Origin: Kiritimatiellia bacterium
GTDB lineage: Bacteria; Verrucomicrobiota; Kiritimatiellia; CAIVKH01
Reading direction: 5' to 3'
Length of the DNA stretch: 64,000 nucleotides
Assembly (NCBI GenBank): GCA_025054615.1
Contig: JANWZO010000006.1
Coordinates: 71,596-135,595 of the forward strand
Made by a program: the position numbers and the translations under genes
Notes under the pieces: generated by a model
Databases searched by the model: none
What the model was told of the DNA's origin: nothing
What the model saw: only the letters and a program-made list of their open reading frames with translations
In this document: positions 26,106 to 36,754 of the stretch, in pieces
Layout of the letters: each line of letters starts with the position of its first letter
Numbering within the stretch: the first letter of the stretch is position 1

Positions 26106-26711
26106 ATGAGCTGGATGGGCTTGAATTTGGCGGACTGGTTTGTCCTCGCGTTTATGATCTTCGGTCTTACAGGGGGCATCCGCCGAGGGCTCTCGGGCGA
26201 GCTTACACGGATGTTGATCGCAGCCGGCTGTGTTGCCGCGGTTTGGCGTTTTTCGCGGCCCGCAGCCGACTGGGTCTCTACTCAAACTGGATGGACAGGC
26301 TCGGCCGCCCTTTTGACGGCGGCCGGAGCAGTGCTTCTGGCCGCGTATTTTTCGTTGACGCTCCTGAGGCTCGCAACCGCGGCTGTCTTTCAGTTCGCGT
26401 TCAAGGGCAGCGCTGAAAAAATTGGGGGCGCGCTCTGTGGGCTGATTCGCTCCGCCCTGGTGGCGGCACTGGTGCTGACCCTTCTGAGCGTGTTGCCGCA
26501 TGAGCCGCTTCACCGCCATGTGGCCGTCGAATCAAAGATCGGACGCGCTTTGTACGCATATACGGCGCCATGGCTCGATCGAATGGCCGAGAAGGTGCCG
26601 GAGTTGAACCTTCCGCGCCGCGAGACCTTGCCCGACGACCCGCCCATTGACTGGCTCGAAAACGACGGGACTTCCTGGGATGCGGCGCCCCTAGGGCCGA
26701 CGAAAAACTGA
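26106..26711 (+). CDS. CvpA-family membrane protein
   Basis: 201 residues. Four membrane helices open with NLADWFVLAFMIFGLTGGIRRG, the family-typical first helix and loop, and a conserved GGALCGLIRSALVAALVL segment. CvpA proteins were linked to colicin V production and envelope integrity in E. coli. The tail is soluble and Pro/Asp-rich. It lies 9 nt before dnaG and probably cotranscribes with it. Specific role unknown. Confidence 0.78.
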   Translation: MSWMGLNLADWFVLAFMIFGLTGGIRRGLSGELTRMLIAAGCVAAVWRFSRPAADWVSTQTGWTGSAALLTAAGAVLLAAYFSLTLLRLATAAVFQFAFKGSAEKIGGALCGLIRSALVAALVLTLLSVLPHEPLHRHVAVESKIGRALYAYTAPWLDRMAEKVPELNLPRRETLPDDPPIDWLENDGTSWDAAPLGPTKN

Positions 26712-26720
26712 ATCGCGGAC

Positions 26721-28508
26721 ATGGCGATCTCGCGCAAGACGGTTGAGGAAATCCGTCAACGAATCGACATCGTGGAACTGATCGGCTCCTATGTCTCTCT
26801 AAAGAGAGCCGGCGCGAATTACAAGGCGCTCTGCCCGTTTCACAAGGAAAAGACGCCGTCATTCATTGTCAATCCCGCGCGCCAGATTTTCCATTGTTTC
26901 GGATGCGGCGCAGGCGGCGACGCCTTCAAATTCATCATGCTCCATGACAACGTTTCGTTTTCCGAGGCCGTCCGGCTGCTCGCGGCGCGCGCGGGTGTCC
27001 CGGTCGAATTCGGAGGCGAAGAACCTGCTGCCGCCGGTCATAAAGATTTGCTGTTCCGGATCCACGACGCGGCGGCAGCGTTTTTCCGCGAAATCCTGCT
27101 CAGGAGTCCTACGGCAGACGCCGCCCGCGAATATTTGCGCCGGCGGCAGCTCGATCCGGAGATGGTTGACAGCTTCGGGCTCGGCTATGCGCCGGACGCT
27201 TACGACACCATGGAACGGCTCGCCAAAAAGCATGGTTTTCCGCTCGACGCGCTGGAGGCGTCCGGCCTACTCGCCCGAACCGAGTCTGGCAGGCGTTACG
27301 ACCGGTTTCGGAATCGGCTGATGTTTCCAATCCGCGACCCTGGCGGCCGGGTGATTGCTTTCAGCGGGCGCACGCTGTCCGAGGATGACAAGGTGCCAAA
27401 ATATCTCAACAGTCCCGAAACGCCCCTGTTCCGAAAAAACCGCACACTGTATGCGCTGGACCGGGCCCGGAAGGCGATCATCGAGCGGGGCGCGTGCCTG
27501 CTCTGCGAGGGGCAAATCGACGTGATCCGCTGCCACAGCGCCGGCTTCCAGCACGCGGTGGCTGCTCTGGGCACAGCCGTGACGCAGGAGCACGCCTCCC
27601 TCCTCAAGCGCTACACGGACCGCGTCATCCTGCTGATGGACGCCGACGCCGCGGGGCAGGCCTCGGCGCTGCGCGCCGCGGAGCTCTTTCTGGAGGCCGA
27701 ACTGGACGTGGAATTTGTCTCGCTTCCACCCGGCGAAGACCCGGACAGCCTTATCGTCAAGCGCGGCGGGGCCGCCCTGCAGGAGTCGTTGGACCGGGCG
27801 CGGGGACTGGTGGACTACCTGGTCGATGTGGCCGCCCGAGAGACGGACCTTGCAACCGACCGCGGGATCGGAATAGCCGCTCGCAATTCGCTCCGCGTGA
27901 TCCGGAGGGCGGCCGGTCCGATTATGCGAACCCGGCTCGTTCGCCGGCTTTCCGAGCGGTTGAATATTCCCGAGCATCGACTCATGGAAGAGTTGGATCG
28001 GCTGGAATCCGGCACGCGGACGGATGATTCCAAATCGGCCGAGCCGCCGCAGACCGCAACTCCGCTGCCGCCGGAGGAGTGGGAACTATTATGGCTTCTG
28101 GCGCACCGCCCGGACACGGCCGACCTCATCCGGCGCTATGTCTCGGCCGAGCACCTCGCTGACGAACGGACCCGCACGCTGCTGCCGGTGTTGTTGGAAC
28201 ATGGCGATCTCCTCGCCGCGGCACGCGCAGCGGGACGCGACTGTGTGGACGTGGCGAGCGAAATTCTCACCGACGCCAAACGCCCGGACAGCGACGAACA
28301 AGCCGTTGAGCGTGCCGCACAGGACCTTATTGTAGCTATCCGGCGAAAAGCACTGGAGCGAGCCCTACTGGCCGCCCAGCGGGCGCGCGAGCGAGCGGGC
28401 GCGGCGGAGCGCGAACAGCTCACTGAGGAAATTGCCAGCTTCAAATACCAACTGCACGCGCTGCGCGGCGGCTGGGAACGGGCCTCCCAGATTTTGGACT
28501 TGTTGTGA
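26721..28508 (+). CDS. dnaG: DNA primase
   Basis: 595 residues. The zinc-binding domain has Cys38, His41, Cys59 and Cys62 ([20 protein letters not shown]). The catalytic core with TOPRIM follows ([45 protein letters not shown]), with the metal-binding Glu and DxD. The C-terminal domain after residue 430 would bind the DnaB helicase. It makes RNA primers at the replication fork. It lies directly before rpoD, the usual macromolecular-synthesis operon order. Length is normal. Confidence 0.96.
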   Translation: MAISRKTVEEIRQRIDIVELIGSYVSLKRAGANYKALCPFHKEKTPSFIVNPARQIFHCFGCGAGGDAFKFIMLHDNVSFSEAVRLLAARAGVPVEFGGEEPAAAGHKDLLFRIHDAAAAFFREILLRSPTADAAREYLRRRQLDPEMVDSFGLGYAPDAYDTMERLAKKHGFPLDALEASGLLARTESGRRYDRFRNRLMFPIRDPGGRVIAFSGRTLSEDDKVPKYLNSPETPLFRKNRTLYALDRARKAIIERGACLLCEGQIDVIRCHSAGFQHAVAALGTAVTQEHASLLKRYTDRVILLMDADAAGQASALRAAELFLEAELDVEFVSLPPGEDPDSLIVKRGGAALQESLDRARGLVDYLVDVAARETDLATDRGIGIAARNSLRVIRRAAGPIMRTRLVRRLSERLNIPEHRLMEELDRLESGTRTDDSKSAEPPQTATPLPPEEWELLWLLAHRPDTADLIRRYVSAEHLADERTRTLLPVLLEHGDLLAAARAAGRDCVDVASEILTDAKRPDSDEQAVERAAQDLIVAIRRKALERALLAAQRARERAGAAEREQLTEEIASFKYQLHALRGGWERASQILDLL

Positions 28509-28534
28509 CCCGCTCAAAAACTCCGCGCAAGCCC

Positions 28535-28562
28535 TTGACGAATTCGCGGTTCTCCCTACTAT
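28535..28562 (+). promoter_or_regulatory. Candidate rpoD promoter
   Basis: TTGACG (28535-28540) and TACTAT (28557-28562) with a 16-nt spacer lie 26 nt after the dnaG stop and 52 nt before the rpoD ATG. A perfect TATAAT at 28578-28583 downstream has no good -35. Either allows rpoD expression apart from dnaG. Confidence 0.55.
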
Positions 28563-28614
28563 GCTGCTCCTTTTAGGTATAATAGGTGAATTCTATCATA
28601 GCGTGGAATCTGGA

Positions 28615-30351
<1,737 letters not shown>

Positions 30352-30431
30352 CAGGCTTCGGCCCGGCGAGAGCCGCTGGCTGCTCCGTCGACCGAGCGGG
30401 ACGCCAGCAGGTCCGCGAATTTCGATCCCAG
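30352..30431. other. Convergent gap after rpoD
   Basis: A 6-bp stem (GCTGGC at 30375-30380 with GCCAGC at 30403-30408) could slow both converging transcripts. No T-tract is present. Confidence 0.3.
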
Positions 30432-32015
30432 TTAGTGGTCAAGCGCGGCGCGCACGGCGGCGCCTAAGGCCTCGGTGGTGTAGGGCTTCTGGATCGTTTG
30501 CCGGATGCCGAGCTTGCGCGCCTCGACGATCCTCGACAAATCGGCAAATCCGCTGACAAGGACCGCCGGCTGGCCGGGGCGAATTTCGATCAACTTCTTG
30601 AACGTCTCCACGCCATCGAACTCGTCGCCCAGAACCAGATCAATCACCACCAGATCGATGCGCTGTGACTCGTCCCGGATCGAACTTTCGAACAGCCGGA
30701 CGGCTTCACGGCCGCTCGAGGCCCCGATGACCTCGTAGCCGAGATTGGACAGGATTTCACACGCACCGCGTCGGTGTTCGGCATTGTCATCCACGACCAA
30801 AATCCGTTCCGCCCCCGTATAATCGGGACGCAGAGAAAGAATTTCCGCACCCGACTCGACCGGCAAATAAACAGCGATGAGGCTCCCTTTTTCCGAGTTC
30901 ACGCGGGCATCCAGGAACCCGCCGTGGTCGGACACAATTCGGTGCACAAGGGCCATGGACAGCCCGCTGATGAAACGCCAGCCGCCACGCCGCGTCAGAT
31001 AGAACGGTTCGATCAGCCGATCCAAGTCCTGGTTCTCCCATTCCGGCCCCGTGTCCCGGAATGCAATGGACACGTATTCACCCGGTTTGCCGGAGCCATA
31101 TCGACCGATGGAATGCTCGAGCTGCTCGGCCGCTGTCTCGACGCTCACGATGCCTCCGCGCGACACCCGGTCGGCGCAAAGCGCCAGCAGGTGGAAGACG
31201 CACTTCTCCAGCGCCTTTTGCGACCCGTACACGGCGGGCAGCAAGGGGTCCAGGCGCAGTTCAATGAGGGCCTTGGTCCTGTACCCAAACATTCCGCGAT
31301 TTTGCGCATCGCGGACGCAGCGTTCGATCAATTCATTCAGGGAGACTGCCGCCTTTTCGTAGGATGTCACGCGGCCGATCGCCTCGAGATCGGCTAAGGC
31401 GGCACGCGCCCTTTCGATCTGGTCGACCGCCGTGCGCAGCGGCTCGAGCACGCTGTGTTCTGCCGGCAGAACATGCCGGATCGAGGCCAAGTGCTCTAGG
31501 GCGGGATCCAGCAATTTTTTCAGCTCCTCGGCGGCGCCGACCGCGAGTGTGGCCAGCGAGGCCATCCGTTCGGATCGAATGAGCAAATCCTGCATCTCGC
31601 GGCGTCGCGCCTCCACTCGCCCGCGCTCCTCCGCAAGGGCGCGCCGTAGGCGCTCCGCATCCAGGACGGTCTTTAGTCGATGGGCGACTTCGTCGGGGTC
31701 GGCCGGTTTCGCGATGTAGTCCGAGGCGCCCGAGCGCAGTGCGTCCATCACATTTCGGATGCTCGCGTGACCTGTGATCATGACAACGGCCGTCTCAGGC
31801 CATTCGGACTTGATCCGGCGAAGTACGTCGATGCCGTCCATATCCCCAAGGACAAGGTCGCAGAGCACCAGGTCCGCACGGCGGGTTCTGAGCATCTCGA
31901 GCGCCTGCTGTCCGCCGGAAGCAACCAGCACCGAGAACCCCTCGCGCGAAAGATCAGCCGCGAGACCGGTGCGAACGAGTTCGTCGTCGTCGATGACGAG
32001 TATGGTGGAGTTCAT
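30432..32015 (-). CDS. REC - degenerate kinase core - REC regulator
   Basis: 527 residues. Residues 1-120 are a receiver domain with the acidic pocket DDD near 9-11, phosphoacceptor Asp53 (LCDLVLGDMDG) and Lys in AKPA. A coiled coil leads to a histidine-kinase-like region (about 150-390) where the H-box reads GAAEELKKLLDP with no His, and the N-box reads FHLLALCADRV with no Asn, so it should lack both phosphotransfer and ATP hydrolysis. A second receiver follows (LVVDDNAEHR, VIDLVLGDEFDG, QKPYTTEAL). The start overlaps the stop of the multi-PAS kinase (ATGA at 32012-32015), its likely partner. Probably a phospho-sink or scaffold; no output domain is present. Confidence 0.8.
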   Translation of the reverse strand: MNSTILVIDDDELVRTGLAADLSREGFSVLVASGGQQALEMLRTRRADLVLCDLVLGDMDGIDVLRRIKSEWPETAVVMITGHASIRNVMDALRSGASDYIAKPADPDEVAHRLKTVLDAERLRRALAEERGRVEARRREMQDLLIRSERMASLATLAVGAAEELKKLLDPALEHLASIRHVLPAEHSVLEPLRTAVDQIERARAALADLEAIGRVTSYEKAAVSLNELIERCVRDAQNRGMFGYRTKALIELRLDPLLPAVYGSQKALEKCVFHLLALCADRVSRGGIVSVETAAEQLEHSIGRYGSGKPGEYVSIAFRDTGPEWENQDLDRLIEPFYLTRRGGWRFISGLSMALVHRIVSDHGGFLDARVNSEKGSLIAVYLPVESGAEILSLRPDYTGAERILVVDDNAEHRRGACEILSNLGYEVIGASSGREAVRLFESSIRDESQRIDLVVIDLVLGDEFDGVETFKKLIEIRPGQPAVLVSGFADLSRIVEARKLGIRQTIQKPYTTEALGAAVRAALDH

Positions 32016-34690
32016 GGATTTACCTCTCGCAAGGGTAGCTCGACGATGAAAGTCGCCCCGCGGCCGACCTGACTTTCGACCGTGATTTTCCCATTTTTAC
32101 TGCGGATCAACGACTCGGCCACGCTGAGACCCAAGCCGGTGCCTTTTGTTCCCTTTGTCGTAAAGAACGGAAGGAAGATACGGCTCAGAATGTCCGGCGG
32201 GATCCCCGGCCCCGTATCCGAAATGCGGATCGTGCCGGTTCGGGCTCCGGCCTCGCCCACCAACGTGATCTGCCCGCCGTCGGGCATAGCGTCCCGGGCA
32301 TTGATCAGCAGATTCAGCAGCACTTGGATCAGCTCCTGCCGAGGGATCGCAAGAATCATGCGCGACGCAGGGAAACGGCTTTCGACAAGGATTTTCGACT
32401 TTTTCATCGGCTCGGCGAGGAGCTGGAGAACGAATTCGGCGCATTCGCGCGCATCGGCGGACTCGACCGATTTTTCGCTCGACCCCAGGTAGAGCAGCTT
32501 GCGCACCAACGACGCGATGGATTCGATGCCGCGTTCAACCATTTGGAGGTTGTGTTGCGCGGACGACTCCCCAGGCAGGGCCCGACCGATCGCCCGCACA
32601 TGGCTCAACATGCCCTGCAGCGGGTTATTGATTTCGTGGGCGATCCCCGCCGCAAGCAGGCCGAGGGAATTCAAACGGTCGGCCCGCTCCATGATTTCCC
32701 GTTGCTCCGCTCGGCTTCGAAGCTGTTCTTCCTCCGCCCTCTTGCGCAGCACCATGTTCGCCAGAAGCGAACAGAAGACCACCACGATTTCCTGGACGAT
32801 TGAATCCGGCGGGGCGCGGCTGATCGCCGTGTCGTTGCAAAAGGCGCCAATCACCTCTTGGGCGCTGGACTGAATGGGGGTAATCGCCACCCACCCGGGC
32901 GGAAGTTCTTCAATGTGGTCTGTCCGCCAGACGCGATGTGGTTCGACGGACAATATCCATCGCTTCTCATGAGAGCCGCGGGGTTTCAACCGTTCACGCC
33001 AAACCTCATCGACGGCGAACACGAGCTTGTGTTCATCCGTGGTCTCGCCTTGGAGTCCGGTTCCGTATGTGCCATGCAGTCGGTCGCCCTCCAGAACAAG
33101 AATGCCACAGCGTTCCAGGCGCAACCGTTCGCGGGCAAGTTCGACCGCCCGCAGGTAGAGCGCGTCTTCTGTCGGGCAGGCGAACAGGTCGTCTGCCATG
33201 GCCAGGACCGTGCGAAGCCCCTCCAGGAGCGCCTGCTGCGCCTGTTCGGCCTGCTTGCGCTCGGTGATGTCGAGGACAACGCCTTGGTAATGGGACACTT
33301 TTCCGTCCGCTCCGCGCCGCGTCCAGGTGCGATCCTCGACCCATCGCACTTCGCCGCCCTTTTGGATGATTCGGTATTCCTGGATGTAGTTGTCGATCCC
33401 TCCCTCGGTGTAGTGGCGCACTTCGTCCGCCACACGCGCCAGGTCATCGGGGTGGATAACCTGTGCGTAGGGGATGCGGCCGCTGGTCAAATCCTCGGCG
33501 GAGTATCCCCACTGCGCCACATTTTCGGAGACATACTCGACTGGCCATCCTGGCTCATTGCGCCAGAGAAACACTATCGCGGGACCGCGCGAGATGATGT
33601 GTTCCAGTTCTTTTCGGCGGGCCTGTTCGCGCTGAATCTGCTCCGCCTGCTCCTTTTCGCGCGAGATGTCCTCGGCAACGCTGACAAGATGGGTTATTTC
33701 GCCCGCGGAGTTGCGAATCGGCGAAATGACTGTCCGCACCCAGAAGAGATCGCTGTTCTTGCGCCGGTTGAGTATTTCGCCGCGCCATTCGTTGCCCGCG
33801 AGAATGGTGGCCCACATCTGCTGATAGAAGGCAGGGCCGTGCGCTCCCGAGCGGAGGATCCGCGGCGTCTGCCCAATCGCCTCATCCAGCGTATAGCCGG
33901 TGATTTCGGTAAATCTCGGATTGACATATTCAATTTTACCAGCGCGGTCGGTGATGACCACCATGTGAGGGCTCTGTTCCACCGCTCGCGAGAGCTGCCG
34001 AATCCTCTCCTCCTTTGCCCGCGATTCCGTGATGTCGCGCGCGATACTCAGCGTGCCAACAACAGCGCCCTGACGCTCCCTCAACGGAACGATTGTGACA
34101 GAGGCCCACGTCTCGCGTCCGTCCAGCCACTCTTCCCGCACGGCCCTGCCGACGATCGGTTTGCCGCTTCGGATGACGGCTTGTTCCTCTCGCCGGAGGA
34201 ACTGGGCGCATTCTTCGGTGTAAAAATCAAAATCACTCCGACCGACCACTTCGTCCGGACGAGACAGTTTGAAGGTTTCTGCAACGGACCGACTCGCGCG
34301 AATATAGCGGCTGTCCAAATCCTTGAACGAAATTCGGTCGACCGAACTCTGCATCAAGGATTCGATGAGATTTCGTTCCTTGATCAATTCCTCGTTCAGC
34401 CGCAGGCGCTTGGTCAATTCTTCGATCGTGTCTCGCGCCATCTGGCGGTAGATTTGCAACGCGAGGAAGGCCATGACCCCGGTGATGGTGCAACTCACGA
34501 CCACCGCGTTGAGGCGCGACTGCCACACCGGCATCGTGGGGAAAAACCGTTCCTCCAACCCCTTGTAAAGCAGCATCAGCAGCGCTGTGATAGCGACGGT
34601 CACCGACACGGGCTTGAGGTATCCCGCGCGACGCGGGTCCCGAATCCACGAAGTGAACCGATAAACGAACGGAAGCATCAAACGCCTCAA
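32012..34690 (-). CDS. Membrane sensor histidine kinase, PAS-PAS-PAS-GAF
   Basis: 892 residues. Two N-terminal helices (VSVTVAITALLMLLYKGL and VVVSCTITGVMAFLAL) bracket a short periplasmic loop. Three PAS/PAC modules follow (starting near ESLMQSSVDRI, AVEQSPHMVVITDRAG and RGPAIVFLWRNEPG), then a GAF domain, then HisKA (GIAHEINNPL, His about 685) and HATPase (N-box NLLINARDAM, G1 DTGPGIPPD, G2 GTGLGLSV). All catalytic motifs are intact. It senses a cytosolic or membrane signal, possibly redox, and phosphorylates a receiver, most simply the coupled downstream REC-pseudokinase-REC protein. Confidence 0.9.
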   Translation of the reverse strand: MRRLMLPFVYRFTSWIRDPRRAGYLKPVSVTVAITALLMLLYKGLEERFFPTMPVWQSRLNAVVVSCTITGVMAFLALQIYRQMARDTIEELTKRLRLNEELIKERNLIESLMQSSVDRISFKDLDSRYIRASRSVAETFKLSRPDEVVGRSDFDFYTEECAQFLRREEQAVIRSGKPIVGRAVREEWLDGRETWASVTIVPLRERQGAVVGTLSIARDITESRAKEERIRQLSRAVEQSPHMVVITDRAGKIEYVNPRFTEITGYTLDEAIGQTPRILRSGAHGPAFYQQMWATILAGNEWRGEILNRRKNSDLFWVRTVISPIRNSAGEITHLVSVAEDISREKEQAEQIQREQARRKELEHIISRGPAIVFLWRNEPGWPVEYVSENVAQWGYSAEDLTSGRIPYAQVIHPDDLARVADEVRHYTEGGIDNYIQEYRIIQKGGEVRWVEDRTWTRRGADGKVSHYQGVVLDITERKQAEQAQQALLEGLRTVLAMADDLFACPTEDALYLRAVELARERLRLERCGILVLEGDRLHGTYGTGLQGETTDEHKLVFAVDEVWRERLKPRGSHEKRWILSVEPHRVWRTDHIEELPPGWVAITPIQSSAQEVIGAFCNDTAISRAPPDSIVQEIVVVFCSLLANMVLRKRAEEEQLRSRAEQREIMERADRLNSLGLLAAGIAHEINNPLQGMLSHVRAIGRALPGESSAQHNLQMVERGIESIASLVRKLLYLGSSEKSVESADARECAEFVLQLLAEPMKKSKILVESRFPASRMILAIPRQELIQVLLNLLINARDAMPDGGQITLVGEAGARTGTIRISDTGPGIPPDILSRIFLPFFTTKGTKGTGLGLSVAESLIRSKNGKITVESQVGRGATFIVELPLREVNP

Positions 34691-34745
34691 GCCATGTTAG
34701 GACCACCTCGTGAGGGAGGCAACCGCACAGGTGGCGCACCGCGCA
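34691..34745. other. Short gap between sufU and the kinase gene
   Basis: 55 nt with CCACCT and AGGTGG arms that could pair. There is no clear terminator, so the suf transcript may continue into the kinase genes. Confidence 0.3.
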
Positions 34746-35186
34746 CTAACTGGCCGATTCGCGCTCCAGTCGCGACAGGGCAGTTTCCAGCGCGTGCCAG
34801 GGCATTGTAGCGCATTTGACGCGGATGGGAAACGATCGCACGCCACGGAGGGCCGCGAGTTCGCCGAGCTCGCTCTCTGGCAATTCAGGACCGCCCCGCA
34901 TCATCCGGATGAAGTCGCCGGCGAACCGCTTGCATTCGTCCACCGTGGCGCCGTACGCCCGTTCGGCCATCATCGAAGCGGAGGCGGTGCAGATTGCACA
35001 ACCCTGAACGTCAATAGCGATATCCTCCACCTTCCGGTCACGGAGGCGGGCCATAAGTTTGATGCGGTCGCCGCAGACGGGATTCTCCTCGTCCACAATC
35101 GCCTCTCCATCCGGGATGGGTCGCCTTCGGCGAGGGTGCCGATAATGATCCAGGATGATGTCCTGGTACAGATCATCCAGTTCCAC
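34746..35186 (-). CDS. sufU: SUF sulphur-transfer/scaffold protein SufU
   Basis: 146 residues from GTG 35186, which overlaps the sufS end by 14 nt (a longer frame reaches 35234). IscU-like fold with Cys38, Asp40, Cys63 and Cys125, matching the B. subtilis SufU zinc/sulphur ligands Cys41, Asp43, Cys66 and Cys128 with identical spacing. The LDHYRHPRR motif near the start and the insertion between the second and third Cys also fit SufU rather than IscU. It accepts persulphide sulphur from SufS for SufBCD. Last gene of the suf operon. Confidence 0.9.
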   Translation of the reverse strand: MELDDLYQDIILDHYRHPRRRRPIPDGEAIVDEENPVCGDRIKLMARLRDRKVEDIAIDVQGCAICTASASMMAERAYGATVDECKRFAGDFIRMMRGGPELPESELGELAALRGVRSFPIRVKCATMPWHALETALSRLERESAS

Positions 35187-36435
35187 GGCCAAAAAAGTCC
35201 CTCGCGCGCAAGAGCGATCGCGCCAGCGCGTCAATTTCGTCTGTCGTATTGTAAAGGTACATCGAAGCGCGGCTCAGGGCTTGGACGCCCAGTCGCCGAA
35301 GCAGAGGCTGGGCGCACATGTGTCCGGCGCGAATCGCGATGCCGTCGCGGTCGACAAAATGCGCAAGGTCATGGGGATGAATTCCTGCCATCTCAAAGGA
35401 GATCGCGCCACCGCGCTCCGGCGCGCACCCGTAAATGGTCAGGCCGGGAATCTCAGCGAGTCGCATCCTCGCATGGGCAGCCAATTCGCGCTCGTATTCG
35501 TGAACCGCCTCGAGCCCAAGATTCAGCAGATACTCCGCCGCGGCCCCAAGTCCGACGGCGCCCGCAATATTCGGCGTTCCCGCCTCGAACTTGTGGGGCG
35601 GCTCAGCCCATGTTGACTCCGGAATCGTGACCCGGCTGATCATCTCGCCGCCGCCGAGAAAAGGGTCCATCTCGTCGAGGCGCTCCGCTTTGATGTAGAG
35701 GGCGCCGATCCCAGTCGGCCCGCACATTTTGTGGCCGGAAAAGGCCAGAAAATCGCAATCGAGCGCCTGAACATCGACCGGCATGTGCGGCACGCTCTGG
35801 GCGCCGTCGACCAGAACCGCGGCGCCGACCGCACGAGCGCGCCGACTCAATTCCCGAACCGGATTGACCGTCCCCAGCACGTTTGAGACGTGCGTGAAGG
35901 CGAACAATTTGACGCGCCCGGTGAGCAGCCGATCAAACGCGTCGAGGTCCAGCTCACCGCGATCCGTGACCGGCACCGCCGCCACAGAGGCGCCGACTCG
36001 CCGGGCGAGCATCTGCCAGGGCACGAGGTTGCTGTGGTGCTCCATCTCAGTTACGAGAATGACGTCGCCGGCGCCAATGTGGCGATCGCCCCACGCGTGA
36101 GCCACCAGATTGATCGCCTCGGTCGCTCCGCGCGTGAAAACGACGCAGCGCTCTTCGGGCGCGTTCAATAGGCGAGCCACCGATCGTCGCGCCTGCTCAT
36201 ACGCGTCAGTCGCCTCCTCCGCGAGGCGGTGAATGGCGCGATGCACGTTGGCATTCGACTCGAGGTAAAAGCGTTGCATCGCGTCGAGAACGGCGCGCGG
36301 CTTCTGAGACGTGGCGGCATTGTCCAGGTATATGAGGCGCCGCCCGGGGTACACCTCGCGGTCCAGGATCGGGAAATCTCTCCGAACCGCGGCGACATCG
36401 AGGCCCCTTGCATGCGCTGGCGGCGCTAGATTCAT
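35173..36435 (-). CDS. sufS: Cysteine desulphurase SufS
   Basis: 420 residues, group II desulphurase. PLP-binding Lys is in FSGHKMCGPTG, the PLP-contact region includes TEMEHHSNLVPWQ and the catalytic Cys is in RAGHMCAQPLL, within the short active-site loop typical of SufS. It takes sulphur from cysteine and hands it to SufU. ATG at 36435 follows the Rieske stop by 7 nt; its 3' end overlaps sufU. Confidence 0.95.
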   Translation of the reverse strand: MNLAPPAHARGLDVAAVRRDFPILDREVYPGRRLIYLDNAATSQKPRAVLDAMQRFYLESNANVHRAIHRLAEEATDAYEQARRSVARLLNAPEERCVVFTRGATEAINLVAHAWGDRHIGAGDVILVTEMEHHSNLVPWQMLARRVGASVAAVPVTDRGELDLDAFDRLLTGRVKLFAFTHVSNVLGTVNPVRELSRRARAVGAAVLVDGAQSVPHMPVDVQALDCDFLAFSGHKMCGPTGIGALYIKAERLDEMDPFLGGGEMISRVTIPESTWAEPPHKFEAGTPNIAGAVGLGAAAEYLLNLGLEAVHEYERELAAHARMRLAEIPGLTIYGCAPERGGAISFEMAGIHPHDLAHFVDRDGIAIRAGHMCAQPLLRRLGVQALSRASMYLYNTTDEIDALARSLLRARDFFGRGTG

Positions 36436-36442
36436 GGGCGGC

Positions 36443-36754
36443 TCAGACCTTCAGGAAAATCCGATCTCCTTCGACCTTCAAGTCATAACGCCGGATCGGC
36501 CGAACCGCCGGCAGGCTCAAATTTCGTCCGGTCTTCAGGCAAAAACGAGCGCCGTGCAGAGGACATTCAATCTGATGGTCGGTCACCTCGCCGTGAAACA
36601 TCGACGCCTTCTGGTGACTGCACCACACGCTGATGGCGTAAAAGCCGTCGCTTCGGCGGAAAATACCAATCTGGTGGCTACCTCCTAAATCGACCATTTT
36701 CCGATCGGTCTGGTCGAATTCGGACACCCGGGCGACTTCCTGCCACTCGCTCAT
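36443..36754 (-). CDS. Rieske-type ferredoxin in the suf operon
   Basis: 103 residues. The two cluster motifs are WCSHQ (Cys-x-His) and CPLHGARF (Cys-x-x-His), with the fold otherwise that of small biphenyl-dioxygenase-type ferredoxins. The start ATG 36754 overlaps the sufD stop (ATGA); a longer open frame upstream lies inside sufD. A Rieske protein between sufD and sufS is common in many suf operons and may supply electrons for cluster assembly. Exact function not established. Confidence 0.88.
   Translation of the reverse strand: MSEWQEVARVSEFDQTDRKMVDLGGSHQIGIFRRSDGFYAISVWCSHQKASMFHGEVTDHQIECPLHGARFCLKTGRNLSLPAVRPIRRYDLKVEGDRIFLKV

Noticed and set aside
28578-28583. Perfect TATAAT as the main rpoD -10 box
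   Set aside because: No acceptable -35 lies 16-18 nt upstream; the TTGACG/TACTAT pair a little upstream is better spaced.
32858-34810. Open frame of 650 codons on the plus strand
   Set aside because: Antisense to the PAS kinase, whose domains are all intact; composition is that of a reversed gene.
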